Source: Chloroflexi bacterium RBG_16_57_11
GTDB taxonomy: Bacteria > Chloroflexota > Anaerolineae > Anaerolineales > UBA4823
DNA: 7,867 bases
Direction: 5' to 3'
NCBI GenBank assembly: GCA_001795165.1
Contig: MGNS01000099.1
Span: forward strand, 14,701 to 22,567
Shown: in pieces, positions 1 through 6,834 of the stretch
Numbering within the stretch: position 1 is the stretch's first letter
Layout of the letters: each line of letters starts with the position of its first letter
Program-made: the position numbers and the translations under genes
The notes under the pieces: model-generated
What the model was told of the DNA's origin: nothing
Seen by the model: the letters and a program-made list of their open reading frames with translations, nothing else
Database searches by the model: none

Positions 1-3000
1 CCTTGCACGATTTGTTCCTGGATGTTGGCGTTGTATTCATCCAGGCTAAGCACGATCGGCACCGAGGTCTGGACGCCCAGGTTCCGGCGCGAGTAGAAGT
101 AGTCCAGGATCGGTGGAGAGTTTGGCGGAAGCAGCGAAAGCGTGGCCAGGTCGCTCAGACCGAGGGAGACTTCAGCGCTCACCGGCTGGCCGTGTGCATC
201 AAGCGTTCGGACGGTATATTGAACCTGCTCCCCGGGTCCGGCGGTCTCCCGGTCGGGTGTCACCTCTACGCTAAGCGTTTGCTCGCCTGTGTCAACCTGG
301 ATCTCGGCGATGCCCATCCTGAAATTTGGTCGTGGGTTGGTCTCATCAACACCTTTGACCACCAGCACCGAGATATAAGCGTTAGGCGCCAGGTCAGGGG
401 TGATGGGTAAATTATAGATCGTGCTGTTATTGGTCAATAGCAGTACTTCCTGGCTGCGGATGTGACCGCGTTCCACACTGACCAGGGCATAAGCCTCTCC
501 CGGGAAGGGCGAAGCGATCAACACCTGGGCGGTATCGCCGGGCAGGTAACTCTTCTTGTCCGTCACCAGCTCAAAGCCACGGTCGTTGGTCTGCTGCCAG
601 GGGATGTATTCCTTGCCTGCCACCCACATATAAGCCGAAGCGCTGCCTGGATTGTTTTTCGCATCCAGCGCGGTGACCCGGGCGCGGTAAATTCCGCCTT
701 TCGATGGGGTGAAACTGACCCTGGCCTCCCCATCATCGTCTGCCAAAACCTCCGCGAAGCTTTCAACCGGGATCTCCTCCACCGTGGATTTCCAGGTCAC
801 ACGCCCGGAGGCGTCCTGCTCCTGCACGCTGTACCAGCGGCGCTCGACAATCTCCACACTCAGCGCCTGACCAGCCTGGCGGACCCCCTCCCAATCCAAA
901 GCGACGATCTCGAAAGCTTGCTCCTTCCCCTCCATGCCCACGTAGCTTGCCGGGCGGATGCCAGGGTAGGCCTGGCTGGGGTGTACGGTCACGCTTGCTC
1001 GCCCGCTCACCACGGTCTGCGCCAGATCGGTGACCGTTGCCTCGAACGTCAGGTGGGAGGCACGTTTGTTCTCGCCAAGTTTTGCTGGCAGGGAAATCGT
1101 GAAGTGGCCGTTTTCGTCGGTAAGACCCTGTCCTTCGGCGATCATTTCGCTGCCATAGCCCTCTTCCTGATAACCATACAGGTCTTCCTCAATGTCAACA
1201 AAAGAATATCCAGATAGATCTGTGGGTGGAATATATGTGAAGGGCTCTGCGGTCAGCGTCCAGACGACTGCCGCGCCCTCGACGCCGCCTCCGGAGTAGT
1301 AATCCGCCTGCACCTGGGCTGCGAAGCTCTCGCCGGGTAACAGATTCTGCGGCCCGGCCTCGACTGTTACCTGGAATTCGGGCTTGCGATACTCAGCCAC
1401 GTTGAATGTTACACTGCCTATAGATGTATCCTGTCCTGGTATAAATACTTCGATCGTGTAATTGCCTAACGCAGCCTGGTTGTCCAGGGTAAACTTGTTA
1501 TCAAAGCTGCCAAACGTAGACAGCGGCAGCTCTTCCTTATATACCTCTTCTTCATAGCTTGAGATCCGTACGGTTACCCGGCTTGTATCCGCCAGGCTGT
1601 AATCCAGATCGTTATCTTGCCGCACGATACCCTTGAAATACACCGGCTGGCCCGGGCGGTAAATCGGTCGCTCTGTGTAAACATACGCAACCGGACGGTT
1701 GGTTGGCGAGTAATAATCGCTCCAGATGCCGTAATCCCAGATGTTGACCCCACTCCCCCAACCACTGGAGGCGAAGGCAAACACCTTTTCGTCCTCGGAT
1801 ATTGCGAATCGTTGATTGTATCCTTCTGGCGGCTCAGGCAAAGGTGTGTAGAACATGCCGTCCGCGTCCGCCGTCCCCTCAGCCATCACCGCGTAACGGT
1901 CGTCATAAATCTTTACCGGGGCACCCGCCAGCGGCTGGCCGGTCTCCAGGTCTGTCAACCAGACCAATCCATCTGTGGTGGAGGTCTTAAAAGTCAGGTT
2001 GGCGTTGGCGACAATCAATAGTCGATAGTCATCGAACGGGTTGTTGTTGTGGATTTCCGGCGAGTCGATCCCTAAAAAGTAGAAGCCTGGAGGGAGTGGT
2101 CCGCCATCTTCGGTCTCGGGCCGGAAGCTCTTAATGACACGCTCGTCGAGCTTCTGGCTGGCTGTCTCTTCCACTTCCCATACCAGGTTGGCTTTGGGCG
2201 GGTGATAATTGTAGGCGCTGTTCTGTCCGCCCATGAAACCGATATATTGCTGCAGGGTCAGGCTATAAAGCTCCAGTCTAAGGCTCTCGATGTTGGTGTA
2301 GGCGACATAGAATTCCTGAGACTCGGGCGGCCCATCGGCGCGCAACATCGGGCTGTCATATGGCATCAACAGGCTGGCAGATGGCGCTAAGGCGGCGGTG
2401 GTGAAGCGGACAACCTGCTCGTCTTGTATGCTGTTGCCATAAATATCCTGCATGCCAGGTAGCAAGCGGATTACGTAATCGGTTGAAGGTTCCAAGAAGA
2501 AACTGCGAATCGTCCAATCATAATCGGAATACCACCATTCGATCGGTTTCTCCGGTCTTGGCGAAACCTGGATGCGCGGCTTGACGGTGTCGATCCGCAT
2601 CGGCGAGGCAAATTTTATGTAAAAGGTGCCTTGACTTTTTTCTTCGATCGGACCAGCTTCAACGATGTAGGGATAGGGTACTGTAGCGAACTCCCAGGCC
2701 AATCCCTCACCCAGCGAGCCGCCATCGGCTGCTTTCGCGCTGGCGTCCAGGTTCAATGTATACAAGGTGTCCAGCGCCAAACGCAGCGTGGGGGTGATCA
2801 CCAACTGGGTGCTCAGCTCATCCCAAGCGGTGGTCAATTGGGCCACCTTACCGGTCTTATCCGTTAATGTAAGGGCTGCTTCGGTTGCGGCCTGATCCAT
2901 CGGCTGCAAAAAACGGATAGTAAAGTATTCATCGAGCAGCACATTCTGGGCGTTGTTTTCCGGGTTGGTGCGCCCGTCGGACAGGCTGAATGACTCGATG

Positions 3001-3839
3001 CCCGGCTTGGCGGTAGAAAATTGCCAGGTGTAATCCTCCGCCAGGGTGGACTCGCCTGTGGCGTCTGTTAAGCCGGCTGTAACCTTGGCAGTATACTTTT
3101 GATTTCCTTCGAAGGTGGTCTCCGAATGGAAGGCGAAGACCGAGGTGCTGACCCACTCACCTGCCCCCGCGACTTTGGGTGTGATTACCAGCGGGTTTGG
3201 CAGGCTGGCAGCCTCCTCGGTGATCCCCAGCGGGACCACAGGACGGTTGAAGATCACCGTAATCACAGCACTGCTGGAGACGTCCCGAGCGCCATCCGAT
3301 GGAAATACCTGCGTCACCTGCAAGTCACCGGTGGTGATGAACTGAAAGTCATACGGCTCATTCATCCTGACGCCCTCAGCGCTGGAGGCTTCGGTCCCCA
3401 GGCTGGCAGAATAGAGGCTGCCACCTTCCAGATCAGCGGATGGCTGATATTCCAGGGTGCGCTCGTCAGGCCAGTTGATTTTCCCATGCACCTGTGCCCC
3501 GCTTTGGGAGGTAACCCCGAAGGCGGCACCGGTTTTCTCTGTATTCATCGGCTGGTCGAACGCAATCAGGATTTTTCCATCCACCGCCAACTCATGCGCG
3601 CCGTCCGGCTGCCGTAGCAACACCTGAGGCGGCAACGGTGCGCCGTCATCGATCACTTCAATTTCAGCGGATGGCGTGATCGATTCAGACGACAGCTTGC
3701 TTGGTGTAGGAATTTCTCCCACGGGCGGCGTCTGGTCGTGTGGTCCGGGCGGGGTGGGCCGGCAGGCGCCCAGAACCAGGGCTGAGATCGTTATCAGCAA
3801 GGAGATTTTATATATTTTTGTGTACATACGCGCCTTCAT
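1..3839 (-). CDS. Alpha-2-macroglobulin family lipoprotein with N-terminal Ig-like domains (C-terminus outside the window)
   Basis: A single minus-strand frame stays open from the start at 3839 to the window edge and gives 1279 visible residues. The N-terminus has a lysine-containing head, a hydrophobic stretch and a lipobox ending L-G-A-C, so Cys26 is the predicted lipidated residue. A Pro/Ser/Thr-rich linker follows. Roughly residues 70-485 look like four bacterial Ig-like (Big_5/SbsA type) repeats, with signatures such as VFPSDGARDV near 178. The macroglobulin part follows: VWLTDLETGQPLAGAPV near 626, the hallmark YTERPIYRPGQPVYFKG at 721-737, AEYRKPEFQV at 815-824, and a bait-region-like YLPGDTAQV near 1098. 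The thioester (C-x-E-Q) domain would lie downstream and cannot be checked. Family members trap proteases at the cell surface. ATG 3827 is an alternative start, with AAGG five bases upstream. It lies 73 bp behind the transpeptidase gene on the same strand, probably in one operon. The family call is firm; the function is inferred. Confidence 0.9.
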   Translation of the reverse strand, partial: MKARMYTKIYKISLLITISALVLGACRPTPPGPHDQTPPVGEIPTPSKLSSESITPSAEIEVIDDGAPLPPQVLLRQPDGAHELAVDGKILIAFDQPMNTEKTGAAFGVTSQSGAQVHGKINWPDERTLEYQPSADLEGGSLYSASLGTEASSAEGVRMNEPYDFQFITTGDLQVTQVFPSDGARDVSSSAVITVIFNRPVVPLGITEEAASLPNPLVITPKVAGAGEWVSTSVFAFHSETTFEGNQKYTAKVTAGLTDATGESTLAEDYTWQFSTAKPGIESFSLSDGRTNPENNAQNVLLDEYFTIRFLQPMDQAATEAALTLTDKTGKVAQLTTAWDELSTQLVITPTLRLALDTLYTLNLDASAKAADGGSLGEGLAWEFATVPYPYIVEAGPIEEKSQGTFYIKFASPMRIDTVKPRIQVSPRPEKPIEWWYSDYDWTIRSFFLEPSTDYVIRLLPGMQDIYGNSIQDEQVVRFTTAALAPSASLLMPYDSPMLRADGPPESQEFYVAYTNIESLRLELYSLTLQQYIGFMGGQNSAYNYHPPKANLVWEVEETASQKLDERVIKSFRPETEDGGPLPPGFYFLGIDSPEIHNNNPFDDYRLLIVANANLTFKTSTTDGLVWLTDLETGQPLAGAPVKIYDDRYAVMAEGTADADGMFYTPLPEPPEGYNQRFAISEDEKVFAFASSGWGSGVNIWDYGIWSDYYSPTNRPVAYVYTERPIYRPGQPVYFKGIVRQDNDLDYSLADTSRVTVRISSYEEEVYKEELPLSTFGSFDNKFTLDNQAALGNYTIEVFIPGQDTSIGSVTFNVAEYRKPEFQVTVEAGPQNLLPGESFAAQVQADYYSGGGVEGAAVVWTLTAEPFTYIPPTDLSGYSFVDIEEDLYGYQEEGYGSEMIAEGQGLTDENGHFTISLPAKLGENKRASHLTFEATVTDLAQTVVSGRASVTVHPSQAYPGIRPASYVGMEGKEQAFEIVALDWEGVRQAGQALSVEIVERRWYSVQEQDASGRVTWKSTVEEIPVESFAEVLADDDGEARVSFTPSKGGIYRARVTALDAKNNPGSASAYMWVAGKEYIPWQQTNDRGFELVTDKKSYLPGDTAQVLIASPFPGEAYALVSVERGHIRSQEVLLLTNNSTIYNLPITPDLAPNAYISVLVVKGVDETNPRPNFRMGIAEIQVDTGEQTLSVEVTPDRETAGPGEQVQYTVRTLDAHGQPVSAEVSLGLSDLATLSLLPPNSPPILDYFYSRRNLGVQTSVPIVLSLDEYNANIQEQIVQ

Positions 3840-3912
3840 TTCTCTGAGCATATGCTGATTTTTAAGATTTTACAATCCGACATGGTCTGTCGATAAGCTC
3901 CAGGCGATGAAA

Positions 3913-5523
3913 TCAAGCCTGGATCTCCACGACAACGCCGTCCTCCGCCCATTGGTACAGCCATTCGGCGGTCTTTAGGTCCAGGATGATGCAGCCATAG
4001 GAGGCCGGGCGCCCCAGGATATTGGCCCATAACCGCTGCCCATTGGAGAGCCTGGGGAGCCCATGGATGCCATTCATAAAGCCGGGCCAGGCCTCATAGA
4101 TGCCCAGGAAATTGGGCATGTATAAATCCCACACTGAAGCATAAGCGTTCGGATCATGCGTTTGCACCTGAAAGACGCCCGGTTGGGTGGGTGAACGATC
4201 AATTCCAGTGCTGATCTTATGCTGGCCGATCATCTGCCCATCCTGGAACACTCGCAGACGCTGCTGGCCTATGTTAATCACAATGCGTTTGTTCGGCACA
4301 ATCGGCAGCGGCAACAGGTCGGTTTTGGCCGGGATGACCAGCTCCGTCCCCGCCTGAATAGCCTCCGGGTTTACATTCGGATTGGCGCGGCTGATCAACC
4401 AGAAAGGCATGCCTAGATTCCAGCCGATCTTTAGCAGGGTATCGCCTGGTTGGACGGTATACATCGTCGGTTGGTGGGTGATCAGAACCGTGTAAGCCCG
4501 GCCTGTACGCAACGCCTCTGCCAGCGGGCGACTGTCACCCGTGACATTCAATGCGCGCCCTGCGCCGAGGGTACCCCCGAGCTGGGTCAGGTAGCCAGCC
4601 ACCTGGGTTTCATCAAGAATGACCTGCGGTCCGGTTTCTCCGGGGGCGACCGCCAGCCACGCGGCCACCACCTCGCGCGGCACAGGCCAGGTTTTAATTT
4701 CATCCTGGATCGGATCATATGCGTTGATGCTCAGCGGTGTATCCAGCAAGCGCTGCGCTTGTGCCAGGGCTGGGGTGACATCGGAGATTCTGGGTGGAAC
4801 CGGTTGCGGTACGGCGGGTAGACTCTCATTCATCAATACTGATGATGGATCGGCTGCCAATGCTTCCAGCGTGGCTTCGATGTTCAGGGTATAACCCAGC
4901 TCCGCCGGGATTGGTACCGGGACTCCGTTTTCCACCCGCAGCGTGGCGTCTTTGGCCTGCAGGCTCATCGCCGGCGATAACGCCTCCAACTTCGTGCGGG
5001 CTATTTCTTCGTCGAGCGTAACGGCTGGAGCGATCTCCCAGCCATCCCACAGCGCGGCAAACATCTGCGCGGCTTCGGCCAACATTGTGCCGCCATGTCC
5101 GACTTCGTGTGCCTTCTGGACCGTTAACGGTATGTCTACGCTAATTCCGAGCTCTGCCGGGGTGAGAGTCTGGCTTTGGATGCCATTGGTGACCTGTATG
5201 CGCGCTTGCAGCTCCCAATTTTGCTGTAAAGTGATGCTGGCCTCTTCGGGCGTCATACCATCCAGCTCGATTTTCCCGACCGAAACACCTGGGACGATGC
5301 GCCCACTATACTGGTAATAGCTATAAAAACTCGCCAGGCTGCCGAAGAACAGGCATGCCAGCGCGAGCATCGCGCAAAAGCCAAGCAGGATGAACATCTT
5401 TAAAAAAGAGAAACCTCGGCGGCGCGGCAATCGAACCCGGATGATCGCCGGAGGTTTAGGGTAAACGCGAGAGTAGACAGGCATATGCGGCTGTCCGGTT
5501 GGTGGATACCGACTTAATGACAT
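3913..5523 (-). CDS. Membrane-anchored L,D-transpeptidase (YkuD) with LysM domain
   Basis: The protein has 536 residues. A basic cytoplasmic head (R-L-P-R-R-R-G near 31-37) leads into one membrane segment at about 41-66. Residues about 75-340 resemble the VanW/YoaR-like, peptidoglycan-binding-4 type region found in front of transpeptidases (GVSVGKIELDGMTPEEA at 79-95). A LysM domain (YTVQPGDTLLKIGWNLG) covers about 355-398 and a YkuD domain about 412-534. In YkuD enzymes a Cys attacks the diaminoacid of the peptidoglycan stem peptide and makes 3-3 type cross-links or attaches proteins. The candidate catalytic residues are His487 (G-I-H-G) and Cys511 in A-S-Y-G-C-I-I-L. The usual motif is S-H-G-C-[VI]-[RN], so the motif His is Tyr and the Arg/Asn is Ile. 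His-Cys spacing is 24 residues, longer than usual. The start at 5523 has no clear Shine-Dalgarno and sits just after an inverted repeat; Met14 (5484) is a weaker alternative. The gene heads a likely operon with the macroglobulin gene. Confidence 0.93.
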   Translation of the reverse strand: MSLSRYPPTGQPHMPVYSRVYPKPPAIIRVRLPRRRGFSFLKMFILLGFCAMLALACLFFGSLASFYSYYQYSGRIVPGVSVGKIELDGMTPEEASITLQQNWELQARIQVTNGIQSQTLTPAELGISVDIPLTVQKAHEVGHGGTMLAEAAQMFAALWDGWEIAPAVTLDEEIARTKLEALSPAMSLQAKDATLRVENGVPVPIPAELGYTLNIEATLEALAADPSSVLMNESLPAVPQPVPPRISDVTPALAQAQRLLDTPLSINAYDPIQDEIKTWPVPREVVAAWLAVAPGETGPQVILDETQVAGYLTQLGGTLGAGRALNVTGDSRPLAEALRTGRAYTVLITHQPTMYTVQPGDTLLKIGWNLGMPFWLISRANPNVNPEAIQAGTELVIPAKTDLLPLPIVPNKRIVINIGQQRLRVFQDGQMIGQHKISTGIDRSPTQPGVFQVQTHDPNAYASVWDLYMPNFLGIYEAWPGFMNGIHGLPRLSNGQRLWANILGRPASYGCIILDLKTAEWLYQWAEDGVVVEIQA

Positions 5524-5528
5524 GGAGT

Positions 5529-5548
5529 ATGGACGGTCAGCCGTCCAT
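5529..5548 (-). repeat. 8-bp perfect inverted repeat in the 5' leader of the transpeptidase gene
   Basis: ATGGACGG (5529-5536) and CCGTCCAT (5541-5548) are perfect inverse complements around a 4-base spacer. In the minus-strand transcript this forms a GC-rich hairpin ending five bases before the start codon at 5523, where a ribosome binding site is expected and none is seen. It could be an operator for a dimeric regulator or an RNA structure affecting translation. The role is inferred. Confidence 0.55.
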
Positions 5549-5563
5549 TATTGTTCCGCCTCT

Positions 5564-5592
5564 ATTGTACTGTTTGTTTTGATTTTGGTAAA
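5564..5592 (-). promoter_or_regulatory. Candidate sigma-70-type promoter for the transpeptidase operon
   Basis: Read on the minus strand, TTTACC (5592-5587, 4 of 6 to TTGACA) is followed after exactly 17 bp by TACAAT (5569-5564, 5 of 6 to TATAAT). Initiation near 5557 would give a short leader of about 34 nt that consists largely of the inverted repeat at 5529-5548. This rests on motif matching and position only. Confidence 0.4.
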
Positions 5593-5629
5593 TCGAGCTG
5601 GACCAATGTACTCCTTAATCAAGTTCAGG

Positions 5630-5658
5630 GTCACAAAATCCCAAGCTTAAGTTATAAT
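5630..5658 (+). promoter_or_regulatory. Candidate promoter for the riboflavin transport operon
   Basis: A perfect TATAAT (5653-5658) is preceded at 17 bp by GTCACA (5630-5635, 4 of 6 to TTGACA). The predicted start is near 5665, about 37 nt before the riboswitch aptamer, so the whole aptamer would be transcribed. The position relative to the riboswitch is the main support. Confidence 0.55.
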
Positions 5659-5668
5659 TTGAACAATC

Positions 5669-5706
5669 GAACACCTGGGTCAGCCGAGGCTGATCCGGGA
5701 ACACCT
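5669..5706 (+). repeat. Leader hairpin bounded by an 8-bp direct repeat
   Basis: GAACACCT occurs at 5669-5676 and again at 5699-5706. Between the copies, 5674-5699 can fold into a near-continuous stem of about 11 bp with two G-U pairs (core TCAGCC/GGCTGA at 5680-5685 and 5688-5693) closed by a small loop. The downstream repeat copy contains CACCT, the start of the 5' strand of riboswitch helix P1. The upstream copy could therefore compete for the P1 3' strand (AGGTG, 5859-5863). It may also simply protect the RNA 5' end. The function is inferred. Confidence 0.5.
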
Positions 5707-5863
5707 TCGGGGCAGGGTGAAAGCGTGAGCGCTTCTGGCGCTGCGCTCATTCCCGATCGGCGGTACAGCCCGCGAGCGTAAAGGAACGCCTCATAGCGAA
5801 ATCCTTCGCGCATGATCCGGTGAAACTCCGGAGCCGACGGTATAGTCCGGATGAAAGAAGGTG
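5702..5863 (+). promoter_or_regulatory. FMN riboswitch (RFN element) aptamer
   Basis: The conserved RFN blocks appear in order: CTTCGGGGCAGGGTGAAA (5705-5722), TTCCCGATCGGCGGT (5750-5764), AGCCCGCGAGC (5767-5777), GATCCGGTGAAACTCCGGAG (5814-5833), CCGACGGTATAGTCCGGATG (5834-5853) and AGAAGG (5856-5861). Helix P1 closes perfectly with CACCTTC (5702-5708) on GAAGGTG (5857-5863). A variable hairpin GCGAA/TTCGC lies at 5796-5809. The element binds flavin mononucleotide and normally turns off riboflavin synthesis or uptake genes when FMN is abundant. Its position before an ABC permease and binding protein identifies their substrate as riboflavin or a close flavin. It is unusual in carrying a 27-nt insertion (5723-5749) in loop 2 that forms its own hairpin. 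Confidence 0.95.
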
Positions 5864-5916
5864 CGCATTCTCCAGCCGCGCCGTATCGCGTACAAACGAC
5901 GCCCTGGAGGTGCGTA
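5862..5916 (+). promoter_or_regulatory. Long stem-loop 3' of the aptamer, masking a GGAGG
   Basis: TCTCCAG (5869-5875) pairs with CTGGAGG (5904-5910), and after one bulged base TGCGCA (5862-5867) pairs with TGCGTA (5911-5916), about 13 bp in all. The loop contains a further CGCG/CGCG pairing (5877-5880 with 5887-5890). The stem hides GGAGG at 5906-5910, which could serve a start at ATG 5924 only with a long 13-nt spacing. It overlaps the last two bases of aptamer P1. It may be part of the expression platform or a spacer stem bringing distant partners together. Confidence 0.5.
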
Positions 5917-5924
5917 AGCGTGCA

Positions 5925-5957
5925 TGCCCCGAATGATAATGATATTGTTCGGGGTGA
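5925..5957 (+). promoter_or_regulatory. Ribosome-binding-site sequestering hairpin of ribX (riboswitch expression platform)
   Basis: TGCCCCGAA (5925-5933) can pair with TTCGGGGTG (5948-5956) through seven Watson-Crick pairs plus two G-U pairs. The helix continues inward with weaker pairs to an ATGA loop at 5939-5942. The 3' arm contains GGGGTGA (5951-5957), a good Shine-Dalgarno eight bases before ATG 5966. When formed, the hairpin blocks ribosome entry. The same 5' arm is perfectly complementary to TTCGGGGCA (5706-5714) in the aptamer, giving an alternative fold that would free the site. The T-rich stretch after the stem (5958-5964) is too broken for a convincing intrinsic terminator, though attenuation is not excluded. 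Confidence 0.6.
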
Positions 5958-5965
5958 TTTGTTTA

Positions 5966-6793
5966 ATGATGGACCAATCTACGTTGGAAACAACCTCGAC
6001 CATTGCGTATGTTCCAAAACGCTCAGGCTGGAGGCGCTACCGCAGGGCGATATTTCTCCCGGTATCCTTCTTCCTGGCGCTGCTGGTCTGGGAGCTTGTG
6101 GTTTATCTACGAGATTTACCACCCTTCATCCTGCCGCCGCCCTCTCTGGTTTGGAGCCGCTTGCTCCAGGTGTTGGGGGATGGTACCTTGCTGCGCCATA
6201 CACTGATCACGCTAGGTGAAGTGCTTGCCGGCCTGGTGCTGGGGGTGTGTGTGGCTACCGGCCTGGGCTATGCCATTGCCAAATGGCCTGCGGTCGAGCG
6301 CCTGATCTCGCCATATGTTGTCGCCAGCCAGTCTGTTCCAATCGTAGCGATTGCTCCTTTGCTGGTGATCTGGTTTGGTCCGGGGATGCTATCCAAAGTT
6401 TTGATTTGTGCATTAATCGTCTTTTTCCCGGTTTTGGTAAATACGGTTGTCGGGTTGCATTCTGTCCCGGAGGATCTGCGTGACCTGATGCGCTCGCTGC
6501 AGGCAACCCGCTGGCAGACCTTTCGCTTACTGGAGGCTCCTGCTGCGCTGCCGGTCTTTCTGGGTGGGTTGCGTATTGGGGCAACATTGGCGGTGATCGG
6601 GGCGGTGGTCGGCGAGTTTGTCGGCGCCGATCGCGGTTTGGGTTTCCTGATCAACCGCGCCCGCGGTCAATATGATACCGCCCTGGTTTTCGTCGCTCTT
6701 CTCGCTCTGGTGGTCATGGCCCTGAGCCTTTATGGGTTCGTCCTCCTGCTGGAGCGGCGCCTGCTCTCCTGGCGAGAGCGGGATGTATCCTGA
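5966..6793 (+). CDS. ribX: Riboflavin ABC transporter permease RibX
   Basis: The 275-residue product is a binding-protein-dependent transport permease of the SsuC/TauC/ThiX class. About six membrane segments are visible (near 30-47, 79-103, 117-137, 141-160, 195-218 and 240-262). The cytoplasmic EAA loop that contacts the ATPase lies near 171-196 (RSLQATRWQTFRLLEAPAAL). The family alone would fit taurine, sulfonate or pyrimidine uptake; the FMN riboswitch upstream and the RibY-like protein downstream point to riboflavin. I chose ATG 5966 because GGGGTGA lies eight bases upstream and the protein then begins with a hydrophilic tail, as usual in this family. ATG 5924 would add 14 residues with an odd hydrophobic stretch, and its GGAGG is 13 bases away; ATG 5969 is also possible. 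The reading frame is intact. Confidence 0.87.
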   Translation: MMDQSTLETTSTIAYVPKRSGWRRYRRAIFLPVSFFLALLVWELVVYLRDLPPFILPPPSLVWSRLLQVLGDGTLLRHTLITLGEVLAGLVLGVCVATGLGYAIAKWPAVERLISPYVVASQSVPIVAIAPLLVIWFGPGMLSKVLICALIVFFPVLVNTVVGLHSVPEDLRDLMRSLQATRWQTFRLLEAPAALPVFLGGLRIGATLAVIGAVVGEFVGADRGLGFLINRARGQYDTALVFVALLALVVMALSLYGFVLLLERRLLSWRERDVS

Positions 6794-6834
6794 AAAAATC
6801 TGGCAATCTGATGGTGACCTTGAGAATGAATACT

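Noticed and set aside
462..1217. Plus-strand open frame of 251 codons opposite the macroglobulin gene, and similar ones such as 3099-3617
   Set aside because: Their products show no recognisable domain, are rich in His/Arg/Gly/Leu as expected from the complement of a coding strand, and lie entirely over a strongly supported minus-strand gene.
3847..3882. Separate promoter or operator for the macroglobulin gene (palindrome AGCATATGCT at 3847-3856; weak TTGTAA and TATGCT boxes 17 bp apart on the minus strand)
   Set aside because: The boxes match only 4 of 6 each and would start the RNA almost at the start codon; the palindrome is short and AT-rich and could be chance.
3899..3923. Inverted repeat TCCAGGC/GCCTGGA as a terminator between the transpeptidase and macroglobulin genes
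   Set aside because: The stem spans the transpeptidase stop codon, has an 11-base loop, and is not followed by a U-run in the minus-strand transcript. A second 5-bp repeat at 3878-3892 also lacks one.
5944..5964. Intrinsic transcription terminator formed by the hairpin before ribX
   Set aside because: The tract after the stem is interrupted (TTTGTTT after TGA), while the 3' arm carries a well-placed Shine-Dalgarno, so translational sequestration is the better reading. Not fully excluded.
5851..6219. Plus-strand open frame overlapping the riboswitch end and the start of ribX
   Set aside because: It runs out of frame through the ribX coding region, begins inside the aptamer, and encodes nothing recognisable.
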